Assembly (NCBI GenBank): GCA_035771165.1
Contig: JAWNZC010000114.1
Span: 1,533,501-1,597,500 of the forward strand
Direction of reading: 5' to 3'
DNA length: 64,000 bases
Source: Paragorgia papillata
Taxonomy: Eukaryota; Cnidaria; Anthozoa; Scleralcyonacea; Coralliidae
The notes beneath the pieces are model-generated. The model was not told where the DNA came from, made no database searches, and was given only the letters and a program-made list of their open reading frames with translations. Below, piece by piece: positions 12,066 through 23,154 of this stretch; the first letter of the stretch is position 1; each line of letters opens with the position of its first letter. The position numbers and the translations under genes were made by a program.

Positions 12066-12131
12066 GGCTGAGCGCATACGTTTTTTCGTATATAGACGAG
12101 ATTAGCACGATATCAATTTAGTTGTCCTCCT

Positions 12132-13463
12132 TCATAAGCGGAATCCGGACATATAATATTCGCTTTCGTCCTCTACCAGTGCGCCTTCTACTAAATCATC
12201 ACCCGAATGCCTCCCGAGTTCTTCAAGACTTTCACTATGATTATAAGTCCTCCCCGTTCTTCTTTTTACAAGTCCGTTCTCAGATTGTCGCGTCTCACCA
12301 TTCTTATTTTTCCAACACTTCACTTCTTTGCGTTCCTGTTGGAGTTTTCTATCCGACATCTCGTCTTGTCCCGTCCTCGTCAACTCCTCAACCTTGGCAC
12401 CATTTATTCCATTCACATATCCATCAAAGGTTGAATATCTGGGCTCGTAAACAGTCTGGCCTTTGAAATCTCTGACAGCTGGTTTTGACGAACCAACTGC
12501 TTTATCTTTCATTTCGCGGTGATTCAATACGTTCAACCGCTTTGTTGATACCCCTGTGTCCCTTCTAACACTCGTGTGTTGGTTGGCCACCGTAATGCGA
12601 GAAACTCCCTCGTCGGCAATTTCTCTTACAAACGTCCTCTCGGTGTGGGCTATGTTATGATGTAACCTTAATAAGCGGTAGTAGAGCGTAAATGACGCCA
12701 AGATAACACTTAATGAGCTAATTATTATTCGTGGAAAAACAATCTGACAATCGCTGGAACAGTACAAGGTCCCCCTGCACGCCGAAGGCTCGGGGAAGTG
12801 CGCTGGCCATGTCTGTTCCATGGGACACTTCAGGACGTTCGTAATACGGTCCATGCTCGGCTCGACACACGTGAAATTCGGATACACCTTATCGAGGTGT
12901 AAGTCGTAGATAAACTGGCCGTGGAAGATTGATTTTAGTGGCGAAGTGATAAGGCTGATAATAAATGAAACGAAGGCGCGTGGTGGGGAGTGAAGGAAGA
13001 TATTAAACGCGCCTTCACAGGAAGAGTTTCCCGTTTCGAATAAGGTGTAGTACTGTACAAGAGGCAGTAAGACCAGGAGGCTTATCAGGACTCCGGTGAT
13101 GATAACTAAGGTGTAAATCAGTCTCAAGACTAGCTTCTCTGAAATGATAATCATGTCTCGTCTTTTGATCTTAAAATGGTGAGCGTAAATAACCGAGATG
13201 AATACCACAAGCTCAAACGATGCGAGTAAAAACACTAGGAAACGAAACAAGAACGATGTTCCCTGATTGTTACATCTATTATCCATATCATTCTCATTTA
13301 AGATGTATCTCAGACTAGATTTATGCTCACTGTCTTCCAGACAGAACATCCACACTTCACGACATTCAACGGTGACAAACGACTGACTCCGAAGTTGATG
13401 TAGAAGACTGAGTAATGAAATCAGCATGTAGCTTACGCAAAATAACTCCTCGATGTATAACAT
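12132..13463 (-). CDS. Unrecognised single-exon four-membrane-segment protein, 443 aa
   Basis: I do not recognise this family. The frame is open for 443 codons from ATG to stop without introns. Hydrophobic stretches lie at about residues 7-23, 70-93, 111-137 and 243-262. If the N-terminus is cytosolic, two ectodomain loops result. The first has C34, C41 and C64. The second, of about 105 residues, has C149, C199, C213, C229, C235 and C239 and two N-glycosylation sequons (N146, N196). The 180-residue C-terminal tail is charged and lacks hydrophobic segments. Four segments, cysteines in both outer loops and a cytosolic tail resemble large-pore channel or gap-junction proteins in layout only. I see no clear sequence match, and the Cys spacing after C41 differs from connexins. 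A four-pass receptor-like orphan is equally possible. The length and composition argue against a chance frame. Confidence 0.72.
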   Translation of the reverse strand: MLYIEELFCVSYMLISLLSLLHQLRSQSFVTVECREVWMFCLEDSEHKSSLRYILNENDMDNRCNNQGTSFLFRFLVFLLASFELVVFISVIYAHHFKIKRRDMIIISEKLVLRLIYTLVIITGVLISLLVLLPLVQYYTLFETGNSSCEGAFNIFLHSPPRAFVSFIISLITSPLKSIFHGQFIYDLHLDKVYPNFTCVEPSMDRITNVLKCPMEQTWPAHFPEPSACRGTLYCSSDCQIVFPRIIISSLSVILASFTLYYRLLRLHHNIAHTERTFVREIADEGVSRITVANQHTSVRRDTGVSTKRLNVLNHREMKDKAVGSSKPAVRDFKGQTVYEPRYSTFDGYVNGINGAKVEELTRTGQDEMSDRKLQQERKEVKCWKNKNGETRQSENGLVKRRTGRTYNHSESLEELGRHSGDDLVEGALVEDESEYYMSGFRL

Positions 13464-13689
13464 TCTTCAATACCCCGTCAATGTTAACGTCTATCGACGT
13501 CCATCTTTCACTCGTCTAGACATGCGCACAAGCGTTCATTCACACCTGTTCGCCTTTATTAAGAGCTGGGCGTGAATTATTGATGGAATACGGATTTTTG
13601 TCTCGAGCCATATCTTCGGCTTACCGCATTTCGGTGATTAAATATCTTTAACCAAAACCATTATAAAAAAAAAGGTGACAGTTTCAAAC

Positions 13690-13795
13690 CACACTATTGC
13701 ACACAATAAAGGGCTTCGCTAAAAACGTCAATATTTCGTTATCAAAACTATTCTCACGGCAGTTTAGCACCTTTTCACTTGCTCGATTGATGAAC
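13690..13795. repeat. Foldback family 2 fragment
   Basis: It shows the core agggcttcgctaaaaacgtc and atatttcgttatc, then agcaccttttcactt, in the reverse orientation to the copy at 405-490. Confidence 0.55.
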
Positions 13796-14084
13796 ATGGC
13801 GCGTGACAACAATTTGACAATATTCAGTCTTTGGTAGTAAATGCGGCTAGATATTGAGTCAACCGCAATTGACAAGTGATCACAACTTTTGTCATGTATG
13901 CGAAACTCCCACAGATTCACAATCATCCTTAATCATGAAATTTTCTTCATGTTTCTCTGCGGACATAACAATTAAATGAATATCTGAATATAATTGAAAC
14001 ATTGCGTCTGGATATCTGCTAAGCTGTCGCAGAGAATATCAAGGTTGAACGTAAATGGAATGGAACAAGCACATGATTCTTAAT

Positions 14085-14170
14085 GCCCTCGATGGCTCAA
14101 GTAGTTAAGTAGTGCATGGACCAGTATCACGAAGGCACGAGTTCAAATCTCAGATTAATTAGATCGACTT
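14085..14170 (+). mobile_element. tRNA-derived SINE head
   Basis: The A-box-like tggctcaagtagtt and B-box-like gagttcaaatctc are spaced about 40 bp apart as in a tRNA promoter. The sequence cannot be folded into a good cloverleaf, so I call a SINE or tRNA relic rather than a tRNA gene. Confidence 0.4.
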
Positions 14171-15087
14171 CAGCACATGAAGTAAGAATATCGTAAAATT
14201 CTTTTCATTATTATATATCATATTTGTTTGTCTTAACATATTCAACTACAAAAGGAGTTATACGAATTAAAATTTAAAAAAAGACTTCTTTGTTATTCTC
14301 CAACGGACCGTATTTACCACAACAAACTATAGATATAAGCTAAGATAAAATGTCAAATGTCAGTGAGTATATTGTCAGTATTTCAAGAAGCCGCCGTTAC
14401 TTTTAAAATTTTGATCTGTGTCTCCATATAACAATAGTTGTATTTCATATTTGTAAGTCTGTATGCATGGCTAAAATAAAGTTGATGTTTTTGTCGTCGT
14501 CGTTCACGAATTGTCATGTATTACGAAGCAAATGAGAGAGAGTGTGATGCATCAAAACGAACGAAATATTTGTCATGATGTAATTGTTGTATCATATAAG
14601 CATAGTGAGATTTTAAAGTAAATTTCCTTTGGCCCTGTTCTGGCATTGAGGAGGGAAACCTTATATTACAAGGGTCCATCTTCTAGAAGGGTCAAAAGAC
14701 AATGAGTGTGTTTACATCGAGGGTAACCTTGACCCCGACCAAGGTCGCGTGAGAGAGAAAAGATATAACCCTTACTGCAAGGGTCCACCGTGTTTTAGCG
14801 TGGTCAGTTAGCTATATCGTTGGTTTACATTTGTTGGTAAGAGTTTGTTTGAAATCTTCGGAAGAGTTAAAAAGCTGTATAAATGCAGATCTGAGGCTAT
14901 GCTGACAACATCGTTGGTCTCAACGTGTCGTGTGCGTAAACATATACATGTAAAGGGTCACACTGTACCACCACCACCACTGGGTTACCCTATAGCAAGC
15001 TGTTGGTAAGCTACCATTCACAAATGATTAAACCACTCCGTGATCCTGTTGTTGTTAATTTCAATGCTGAGCTTTTGCGTGGGATCG

Positions 15088-15632
15088 TTACCGCGAAATC
15101 TTCTTTAAAAAATCTCTGTAATTAACCTTGCCTTCCATTTTGTCATCCAGTTGTGCTAACAGTTCAAAAACCTCGTCTTCGTTTAACACGATGTTGCAGA
15201 GTTGCAAGACAGAACGAAACTCCTTCATGTCGAGGTAACCTTCGTTCTTCTTGTCAAGCTTTTTAAAAGCACGACGTAATGTCATCCAGTCGTCAGATAA
15301 CTACAGCGAGAAATGGACCGTTGAAAGCAGACAGACAGACAGACAGATATATAGACAGACAATCGAAATATAGTAACTTAGGTTAGATATACTGCCGAAA
15401 CAGAGAACGTAGGAATCTAACGTTTCGAGCGAAGGCCTTCGTTTCTCTCTAACGTTTCTCTCTGACGTTTCTCTCTGACGAAGGGCCTTCGCTCGAAACG
15501 TTAGAATCCTACGTTCTCTGTTTCGGCAGTATATCTAACCTAAGTTACTATATTTCGATTGTTGTTTCACCACTGCCTACGCAGCACGCTACTTTTATTT
15601 CACTATATAGACAGACAGACCGACCGACCAAT

Positions 15633-15725
<93 letters not shown>

Positions 15726-18700
15726 TCGCAAACATACAGAGACAGACACAGGCAATTAAACATCGGAAAGTTTATGTAAATCAGGACGAATTTCTATCCG
15801 ATTTACAACACCTGTTTTAAACATTCATTTCTTTTGAATTTTCATGAATTATTAACGAATTAGATAAGCTACCATAATACTCGTGTTTGAAATACCCACC
15901 TTTTCTTTCAACCTCGCCGTAAGACTAGACAATTCCTTATCAGACTTTGAACCAAATGAATTATGCGGGAACTGAAAATAAATTAAAATAATTAAATTAA
16001 ATAGAACTATATGGTCAGTATTAGTTCATGATATGAATCAATCTCATTCCCAGAGCCCACATTCCCCACCCAGGAAACGAGAGACTCTGGGATAATCCAT
16101 TTCACATCGATATTTCATTGGCTGATGAACACATTGAACTCTATATAACTCTTCTTCCGGATAACAAAAATCCTGTGATGGCGTGAACGGATTATCCCAG
16201 AGCCTCTCGTTTCCCGCCTGCTGGATAAGGGGAACGTGGGCTCTGGGGACGAGATTGGATATAAATATATCCGTACGCCTCACCTCGTTGTCTCGATGAC
16301 TCATAACGCCTTGCATGTTGTTGCCATAGCAATACGGTCTTCGGCGCTGAGCAAATGGTTCAAGGAAGGCTACATACGAAACACTGATTGAACAAAAAGA
16401 ACAAAGATGATGAATTCTATGAATATTTATCGCTGGTTCTCAATATTGAAGAAGACTAAGGGAAGAATTTACCTTGCGTCTTTTTTATTTTCAAACTTCT
16501 TAACTATCATTTCAGCTTCGTAATCAGTCATTTCCACACATAAGCCTTGGATGATATCCTGTAGAAATCCAAGTTACAAAATTATAGTGTACAATTGGCC
16601 CATTTACAGATTTACTGCAGGGGGGAAGTCTTGAAAGAGAAGGGATATCACCACTACCAGCAACAGCAGCAACACCACCACCACCATGCACCATCATCAC
16701 CGTTACCACCTCCACCACCATCATCACCGTTACCTTCTCCACCACCATCATCACCACCATCATTAAAAATACAGTAATGTTACCTTAAAGTCCCCTTTGC
16801 TGATGTTTCCTGTGCCTTGAGGGTCAAAAACCTTCAATTCTAATTGTAATCTATCCCAATTTAAATCAATCTTGGACCTCAGTTGATCATACAACATGTT
16901 GAGTGCACTGTTCAGTTTGTTTGAACGCATCATGAAATCGCTATCACCACGTTTGGGTGGCGAGATCTTTGCATTAGGATAAGCTAAAAAATAATACAAA
17001 TTATTAGCTCCCAAATCGTTCCTTTTTAAATATTGGAGCCTGTGCTACATAAGACTCAGGGCTGCAAATTACTGTCGGACATTGTCCAATGTCCGACCAA
17101 ATTTGGCAAATGTCAGAACAAATTTGGCAAATGTCAGGACAAAACTAAATTGTCATCGGACATAGTGTCTGTGCAAATAAAATATATTGTCTGATCAAGA
17201 AATTCGGCTTTATGATGTTGAAAGAGAAACTTCTCTTTTTGAGAGAAAAATTCCGATTTCGTTTCGTAGTTCTATCGACTAGATTGAGCATGTTTGAATT
17301 TTAGATCTTCCGTAACTGAATCGGTCTTCTCAGAGAAACTGATAGCATTTAATTACTCTGGTTCCAAGGAGTTAATTAAAACAATGTATAAGTATAACGG
17401 CACACGCGCGCGACGCTAAACAGACGAGTCAGACGACTGCCACGGAAACCGGCTTTATATCATGAACTCAGAACTGTATTCTGAAGAATTATATGTCCGA
17501 CAAAATGTAGTGATAATGGTTTTATGTCCGAACAAATTTTAGGAATGTCTGATCAAAATTGGAAATGGATCAGACACATGTCCTGTCAAGAAAAAAAATG
17601 TATTTGCAGCCCTGAGACTAAATTTTCTTTTTTCACCTTGTGCGGTAGAAGCGCATCCGAAATGGCGAACAAACTGTGAGTACTCTAGCATTCGTTTTTG
17701 GTCAGTAAGCAACGTGTTCCATAACCTCTTGACTTCGTTTCCACTAAGATCCACTGAAAACCTTTAAGAATAAAAGGGGGAAAAAATGAAGCGTGATAAA
17801 TCCATGCGAGTGCAGGGGTAGTTTTAATGATTTAGTCCAGTGGTAGAATCCTGAATTTACAAACAGTGAATTTATAATTGATAGTGGTGTAGGACATGTA
17901 CAGCAAAACGTCTTTCCAGTTACCTTTTCATAAGTCGCAGGAACATTTCTTGAGTGAGTCGTTTGCTGTTAAATTCGTCGATGTCGTAGAACTCCTGGAG
18001 GATAATGATGAATATATGATGATAATGATTATGATGATGATCGTGATTATGGTGATAGTGATGGTGAATAATGTTAATGGTGGTGATGGTGGTGATGACA
18101 GCTTACCTCTTGTACTCGCTGAAAGTTCTGGTTCAATATTTTTCGGATAATTTGTTTCATTTCTTCAACACTTCGTCCTTCATCCACTATAGTAGTTTCC
18201 ACAGACTTTACTGGACGTATCCGAGGAGATTTTGGAGGTGATTCGGTGTCGATGTACTTTCGTTCCGGGATGGTTGATTTTGTGTCGAAAATAGATAATT
18301 GTTCCCTAATATATGAATAAAATGTAATGTAAAGTGTAATGTAATGTAAATACTAATGTATCTAATGTAAATACTAATGTAATGTAATGTAATGTAATGT
18401 AATGTAACGCAATGTAATGTAATGTAACGTAAAGTAATATAATGTACTCTGTTTTCTCTTACTTGGTGTCAAAGCGAGACATGAACTCTACATATTGCAC
18501 CATTCCATTGTTGTCAATAGGAACAGAATTCAGAAACTGCTCATATTCTTCGTCCGTCATGTTGATTTCAAAACGACTCTCGACAGCTGCTCGGAACTGT
18601 TCTTGACTTATCAGACCTTGATCATTCTGGTCAATTTTACTGAAACAATGAAACAGAAATATTAGGAAGAGCAAGTTGAAAAAGGAGCACTGAAACCAAT

Positions 18701-21700
18701 GTAAAACAACCAGAAAAGGAATAAGAAATGGATATTGTTATTGTCTACTTACTGAAGTGTCCCAAGCAGTGACAAGAAGTCCTTTTGAAACATATCCATT
18801 AGTTTTGCCTCAATTGCTGACGTTGTTGAGAATTTGCTTTCGATTTCGCTTTGGTGATATCTAGATAAAAACGCGGCAACCGGGTCAAGAAACCTTGATA
18901 TTATATACTGAATTGAAAAGGTGGTAAACTGTCGAGATAATTTCAGCAACGAAATATATCGTTTTGAGCCCTTCGTCGCGTTTTACTGTAATGAAGGGCT
19001 CCGCTCGAAACGTCAGTATTTCGTTTCTAAAAATCTCGGCGGTTCACCATCTTTTCACTTTGCTCTATCCAAAACACTGCCTATACAACACTCTACGTTT
19101 TTACACACAATCTTTGATATAAACTGATATTAATGTTCTTCAAGTATTGAGGAAAGAAAGGAGGCTTCGTTACCTGTGCAACGGATTTGCTAAAATTTTA
19201 TGTGGTATTCCTTTCTCGCTTCTATCTTGAAAACGCCTGAGAAACTCCTTGTATGGCACCTTCCCTTGAAATTCCACGCCACATCTGTAAGTCAAGCCGA
19301 GATATTAGTGGTTCTGAATGAGTGTCTTAAGATTAAAGGCTTTATAGAGTTTGGGAAACAAACAGAAGACAGATAGAAAGACAAACGCAGACGCAAACAC
19401 AGTCACATATAGACGCAAATACAATAATTGTAAAGACAGGCAAGCAAATGCACGGACGGACAAACAAACAAACAAACAAACAAACAAACAAACAAACAAA
19501 CAAACAAACAAACAAACAAACAAACAAACAAACAAACAAACAAACAAACAAACAAACAAACAAACAAACAAACAAACAAACAAACAAACACACACACACA
19601 CACACACACGGACGGACAGGCAGGCAGGCAGACAGACAGACAGAAACAAACAAACAAACAAACAAACAAACAAACAAACAAACAAACAAACAAACAAACA
19701 AACAAACAAACAAACAAACAAACAAACAAACAAACAAACAAACAAACGCAGACCAACCTTGCAAGAAAATCATCAGTTTGCTTATCTGACGTCAATTTTA
19801 AACCGTATTCCTTTAAAACTCTTTGAAACTGTTCTTTCGTCACGCGTCCTGTTCTGTCTACATCAATTTCCTGAAAAGCGTGTTTCATTTCGGAACAACC
19901 TTCTCGAAACTTTTTCTTTAGCCACCTTTCAACGTCTAATGATTGAGACCTTTCAGTTTCCAATCTCCTGGGAGACTTTGACTCTTCTTTTTCCGTCATT
20001 TCTGGTTTTTCTAACAAACCTTTTAAAGTAATTCCAAGTTTGTTGAGTAGTTTTTCTCCTTTTATCACTCCGACGTTCTCTGTGTCGTATTTCTGCCAAA
20101 GTTTATCAAACTCGCTGTCCTCCATAGGAAAGCCAAGCTTGTTTAAAGTGTTGTGTAATTCTGGTTTTAAAATTCGTCCACTACCACCAGGATTCATTTG
20201 GGGAATAAGATCACCAAGATCTAGAAATCTTGAATGGAAAAGTAAAACATGTAATATATACCGAAGACTTGTACGTTGTTTTTTAAAGTGTACTTCTGGC
20301 GAACATTTGTGATATTAATAATCATATACAGTATAAAGGTGTTTTCACCTTTGTTTAGCTTTCTCCTTCAGGTGTGCATGGACTTGTGCTGCTGTCATGA
20401 AATGAACAGTTCTTGTCTGGAGTTCCCACCATTCAGGGGGTTGGTCTTGTTTCTGAATGCAACAAAGTAAAATGAGTCATCACTTGAATGAATGTTGAGT
20501 ACATTCTCTATAAACGTACGTTTTTGTAGTCAGGAAAATAGAAAGGATAACCAGAAAGAGAGAACTTATATCACAGATGGGTGAGGTTATATGGGGGAGG
20601 TATTATTAGAGAGAGGGGGCTTATTAGAGAAGAAGGGATGATCAGAAAGGAAGGGGTTATCTGAAGTGGGTGGGGTTATTAGAGAGGGCGGTTTATTAGA
20701 GAAGGGGAGCTTATTAGAGAGGGAGGGGTTTATTAGACAGGGAGGGGTTTATTAGAGAGGGAGGGGTTTATTAGAGAGGGAGGGGCTTATTAGAGAGGGA
20801 GGTGTTTATTAGAGAGGGAGGGGTTTATTAGAGAGGGAGGGGTTTATTAGAGAGGGAGGGGTTTATTAGAGAGGGAGGGGTTTATTAGGGAGGGGTTTAT
20901 TAGAGAGGGAGGGGTTTATTAGAGAGGGAGGGGTTTATTAGAGAGGGAGGGGTTTATTAGAGAGGGAGGGGTTTATTAGAGAGGGAGGGGTTTATTAGAG
21001 AGGGAGGGGTTTATTAGACAGGGAGGGGTTTATTAGAGAGGGAGGGGTTTATTAGAGAGGGAGGGGTTTATTAGAGAGGGAGGGGTTTATTAGAGAGGGA
21101 GGTGTTTATTAGAGAGGGAGGGGTTTATTAGACAGGGAGGGGCTTATTAGAGAGGGAGGGGTTTATTAGAGAGGGAGGGGTTTATTAGAGAGGGAGGGGT
21201 TTATTAGAGAGGGAGGGGTTTATTAGAGAGGGAGGGGTTTATTAGAGAGGGAGGGGTTTATTAGAGAGGGAGGGGTTTATTAGAGAGCGTGGGGTTTATT
21301 AGACAGGGGGGATTTATTTAATAGGGAGCCAGGGGGGTTAGAAAAGGAGCTTATTAGAGAGAGAGAGTGGGGTTTGTTAGAGAGAGAGGTTTATTAGAGA
21401 GGTCCACGGGTGTTATTAGAAAAAGAGATTATTATTAGAGAGAGGGGTGTTTATTACAGAGAGAGCTTTATATTAGAGAGATGGAGATAATAATGAGAGA
21501 TGGTAATTGATAAAGAATGAGCAGCAATCTGTCTCTGATTTACAAGGCAAGCTTCAAGCGAGCCGCAGTAAATCAGATACAGATCGGCTGTGAACGCTTT
21601 ATCGTACTTATCAAATAGATGCATCTAAATAGCCATGTTTTCAAACTATTTTTCAAGTTGGAGTGATTTTAGCTAAGTAAATTGAGGAAAAATGAGATTT

Positions 21701-23154
21701 ACAGATATTGATTAAACATTCATTTCTTTTGAATTTTCTTAATGAATATTTAATGAATTTGATAAGAGAGTCATTCAAGTCATTCACCCAGTCATTGAAG
21801 CAGATGTACCTTAGATTGTCGGAAGGCAGCATAAAATTCATCAATTGAAATCATTTTTTTCAGATCTAGACCAAGCCTAAAACATTTTGTTATAGCAACT
21901 TTAGAAATGTTATTATTAAGGCATTTATAGCAAGAACAAAATTATGAAAGCTAGACATTAAAAAAATGACAAAAAATATATTAGAATGAAACCTGATCAT
22001 TAAACGATTGAACTGACTCAAGCTGATATTTTTACCAACTATACTGCTGAGAATTCTTGCCAATGACTCTCTAAAAACAACAACAAAAATTACTTTAATC
22101 AGGGAGTAAAAATTATGTGTTTATTGTCTTCCCTTTATTACCTTGTAATAGTCCCTTTGCCTTCTGGGTCATACTGTTTGAATGCTTGCTTCACAACATA
22201 ATAACTTGTTTTCATTTTCTCTCTCACTAACTCTTCAAACTGTAAATAAAAAATGATTATATGGAGTTGTCGAGAGAGATTCACTATTTATTATTAATTT
22301 CTTTTCATCTAATTCATTGTTTCTTATTTCGTTACCTCATCAACTAAGGGTCTTTCATATGACCCAGCAGTATTCACCCGTGACTGGTGACTTTCTGCAC
22401 GACTAGCAAGATCAGCTCTATTCCCTAAAAATTAATAAATAAAGCATTATTAAATATTTTAGTGCATGTTGCTGGGGTTCATGTTGTTAGAATCAAGTCT
22501 ACTCAAATTGGTGCAATACTCGGATATGAAATAAATAGAAATTTATCTTTGAGTATTCAATTTGATCTGCCATGAGAAGATAAATTTCATATCTCCAAGC
22601 ATTCATGTATTATTTTGTTTATTACATATTAAATAATTAAACACCAACAACACTTGAAGATAAAAAAAAGCACAATTTTCATTGGATTGTTGAACTGATA
22701 TCTTTACAAATGCAATTATATCTTTTACATGTGCTTAGATGCAATTTTTCATAATTTTGCTAGACTATGGCTAGACCATGCAACCATATTTGACTTCACT
22801 GTCAGCTAACTCAAATCTCAATATTTACACAATAAATATGGGTTTCATACCGAATATTGGAATAGCGGGTTTTGACTGGTCATCTGCTTTCTTCACTTCA
22901 ATTCCTTCTGGTAAAGCACCAAGGGCTGGTAAGGTCGCACCTTTAGCAACACTTCTTGCTCCGTGTGAAGATTTTGTTAGCCTCCATGGCATTTGCTCTG
23001 CGGTGATAGGCCGTAACCGGTTGACTTTCTCAAGTTCATGATGAAGTTGAGAGGATGCACCTTCGCCGCGCGAAATTCCGCGCACATTTATCTTCTCTGG
23101 GTTTCCCAATCGAGAGAGAGAATGCGAAATAGCCGGCAGATTAGCAGTTGCCAT
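15088..23154 (-). CDS. EFCAB6: EF-hand calcium-binding domain protein 6-like, 18 exons
   Basis: EFCAB6 (DJBP) binds DJ-1 and the androgen receptor in mammals and is linked to testis and cilia. Exons: 22851-23154, 22336-22424, 22142-22239, 21993-22070, 21810-21876, 20349-20452, 19758-20228, 19174-19284, 18753-18860, 18463-18639, 18107-18305, 17924-17994, 17637-17761, 16784-16983, 16473-16558, 16284-16383, 15900-15971, 15088-15300. They join in one frame of 890 aa; human EFCAB6 is about 1500. Repeated EF-hand pairs are visible, for example FDKLWQKYDTENVG, MKHAFQEIDVDRTGRVT, KIDQNDQGLISQEQF, ELKVFDPQGTGNIS and the C-terminal AFKKLDKKNEGYLDMKEF ending in VNYRDFLKKISR. These align in order with the C-terminal half of the vertebrate protein. 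Many loops lack an acidic residue at position 12, so calcium binding is doubtful for several. The N-terminal 130 residues are not EF-hand. Introns carry microsatellites and MITEs. Confidence 0.87.
15357..15601. mobile_element. Foldback MITE family 4, full copy
   Basis: Arms of about 90 bp run from acaatcgaaatatagtaac to the complementary gttactatatttcgattgt. They include actgccgaaacagagaacgt and aacgtttcgagcgaagg. A tail with actgcctacgcagcacgcta follows at 15571-15592. Further copies lie at 33531-33716 and 56590-56690. It lies in EFCAB6 intron 17. Confidence 0.8.
15604..15725. repeat. (GACA)n microsatellite
   Basis: More than 20 near-perfect tetranucleotide units directly abut the foldback element. 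A shorter run of the same repeat lies on its other side at 15329-15349, which suggests the element inserted into a pre-existing GACA tract. Confidence 0.95.
16033..16262. mobile_element. Foldback element in EFCAB6 intron 16
   Basis: The terminal repeats caatctcattcccagagcc and ggctctggggacgagattg enclose longer arms including cgagagactctgggataatc and its near-complement. Flanks gatatgaat/gatataaat form a possible 9-bp target duplication. It shares termini with the mini element at 8448-8504. Confidence 0.65.
16650..16768. repeat. (CAC/CAT)n tract in EFCAB6 intron 14
   Basis: This is an imperfect trinucleotide tract of cac, cat and cag units. On the transcribed strand it reads GTG/GAT-rich. 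It is complementary to the tract at 18000-18098 in intron 11 of the same gene. Confidence 0.9.
17058..17617. mobile_element. hAT-like MITE in EFCAB6 intron 13
   Basis: The ends are tcagggctgcaaattac at the left and atttgcagccctgaga at the right, matching the CAGGG-type termini of hAT elements. Close to both ends are repeats of a tgtccgac / caaatttggcaaatgtc motif, also mostly inverted. A clean 8-bp target duplication is not visible. It is non-coding. Confidence 0.6.
18000..18098. repeat. (GAT/GGT)n tract in EFCAB6 intron 11
   Basis: An imperfect run of gat, ggt and aat units starts a few bases from the exon 12 acceptor and ends close to the exon 11 donor, filling most of the 112-bp intron. 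Confidence 0.9.
18325..18445. repeat. (TAATG)n microsatellite
   Basis: This is a run of imperfect pentanucleotides aatgt/aacgt in EFCAB6 intron 10. Confidence 0.9.
18905..19115. mobile_element. Foldback family 2, full copy
   Basis: It has inverted arms aaaggtggtaaactgtcgag / ggttcaccatcttttcactt and cgaaatatatcgttttgagc / ctcgaaacgtcagtatttcg. A tail with cctatacaacactctacg follows. It lies in EFCAB6 intron 8. Confidence 0.7.
19370..19747. repeat. Compound (CAAA)n-(CA)n-(GGCA)n microsatellite
   Basis: Two long CAAA arrays (about 19459-19590 and 19646-19747) flank a short CA run and GGCA/GACA units. The array ends 10 bp from the donor of EFCAB6 exon 7. Because four-base repeats without stops stay open in several frames, long artificial reading frames arise on both strands here. 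Confidence 0.97.
20575..21480. repeat. 19-bp G-rich minisatellite in EFCAB6 intron 5
   Basis: About 30-35 copies of gggaggggtttattagaga run head to tail, very regular between 20690 and 21300 and degenerate at both edges. On the plus strand each unit has a GGGAGGGG block. The transcribed EFCAB6 RNA carries the C-rich complement. Confidence 0.97.
21525..21765. mobile_element. Foldback family 1 copy in EFCAB6 intron 5
   Basis: The gatttacaaggcaagc/taaatcagatacag hairpin, agatgcatct and the cttttgaattttctt end are shared with the copy at 2994-3265 in inverted orientation. It abuts the minisatellite. Confidence 0.65.

Larger units (their letters stand above)
13464..15087. other. Intergenic, repeats only
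   Basis: This is the 5' flank of the 443-aa gene and 3' flank of EFCAB6. It contains a family 2 fragment (about 13690-13790) and a tRNA-like SINE head (14085-14160). At 14640-14820 are short repeats of caagggtcca. I see no supportable gene. Confidence 0.55.

Noticed and set aside
14085..14160. tRNA gene candidate
   Set aside because: A- and B-box-like blocks exist but no acceptable cloverleaf or acceptor stem; a SINE or relic is more likely. The same applies at 2728 and 41435.
19303..20197. Long Cys/Leu/Phe/Val and Lys/Gln/Thr/Asn repeat proteins
   Set aside because: They are translations of (CAAA)n in frames that stay open by chance; only the EFCAB6 exon 7 part is real.
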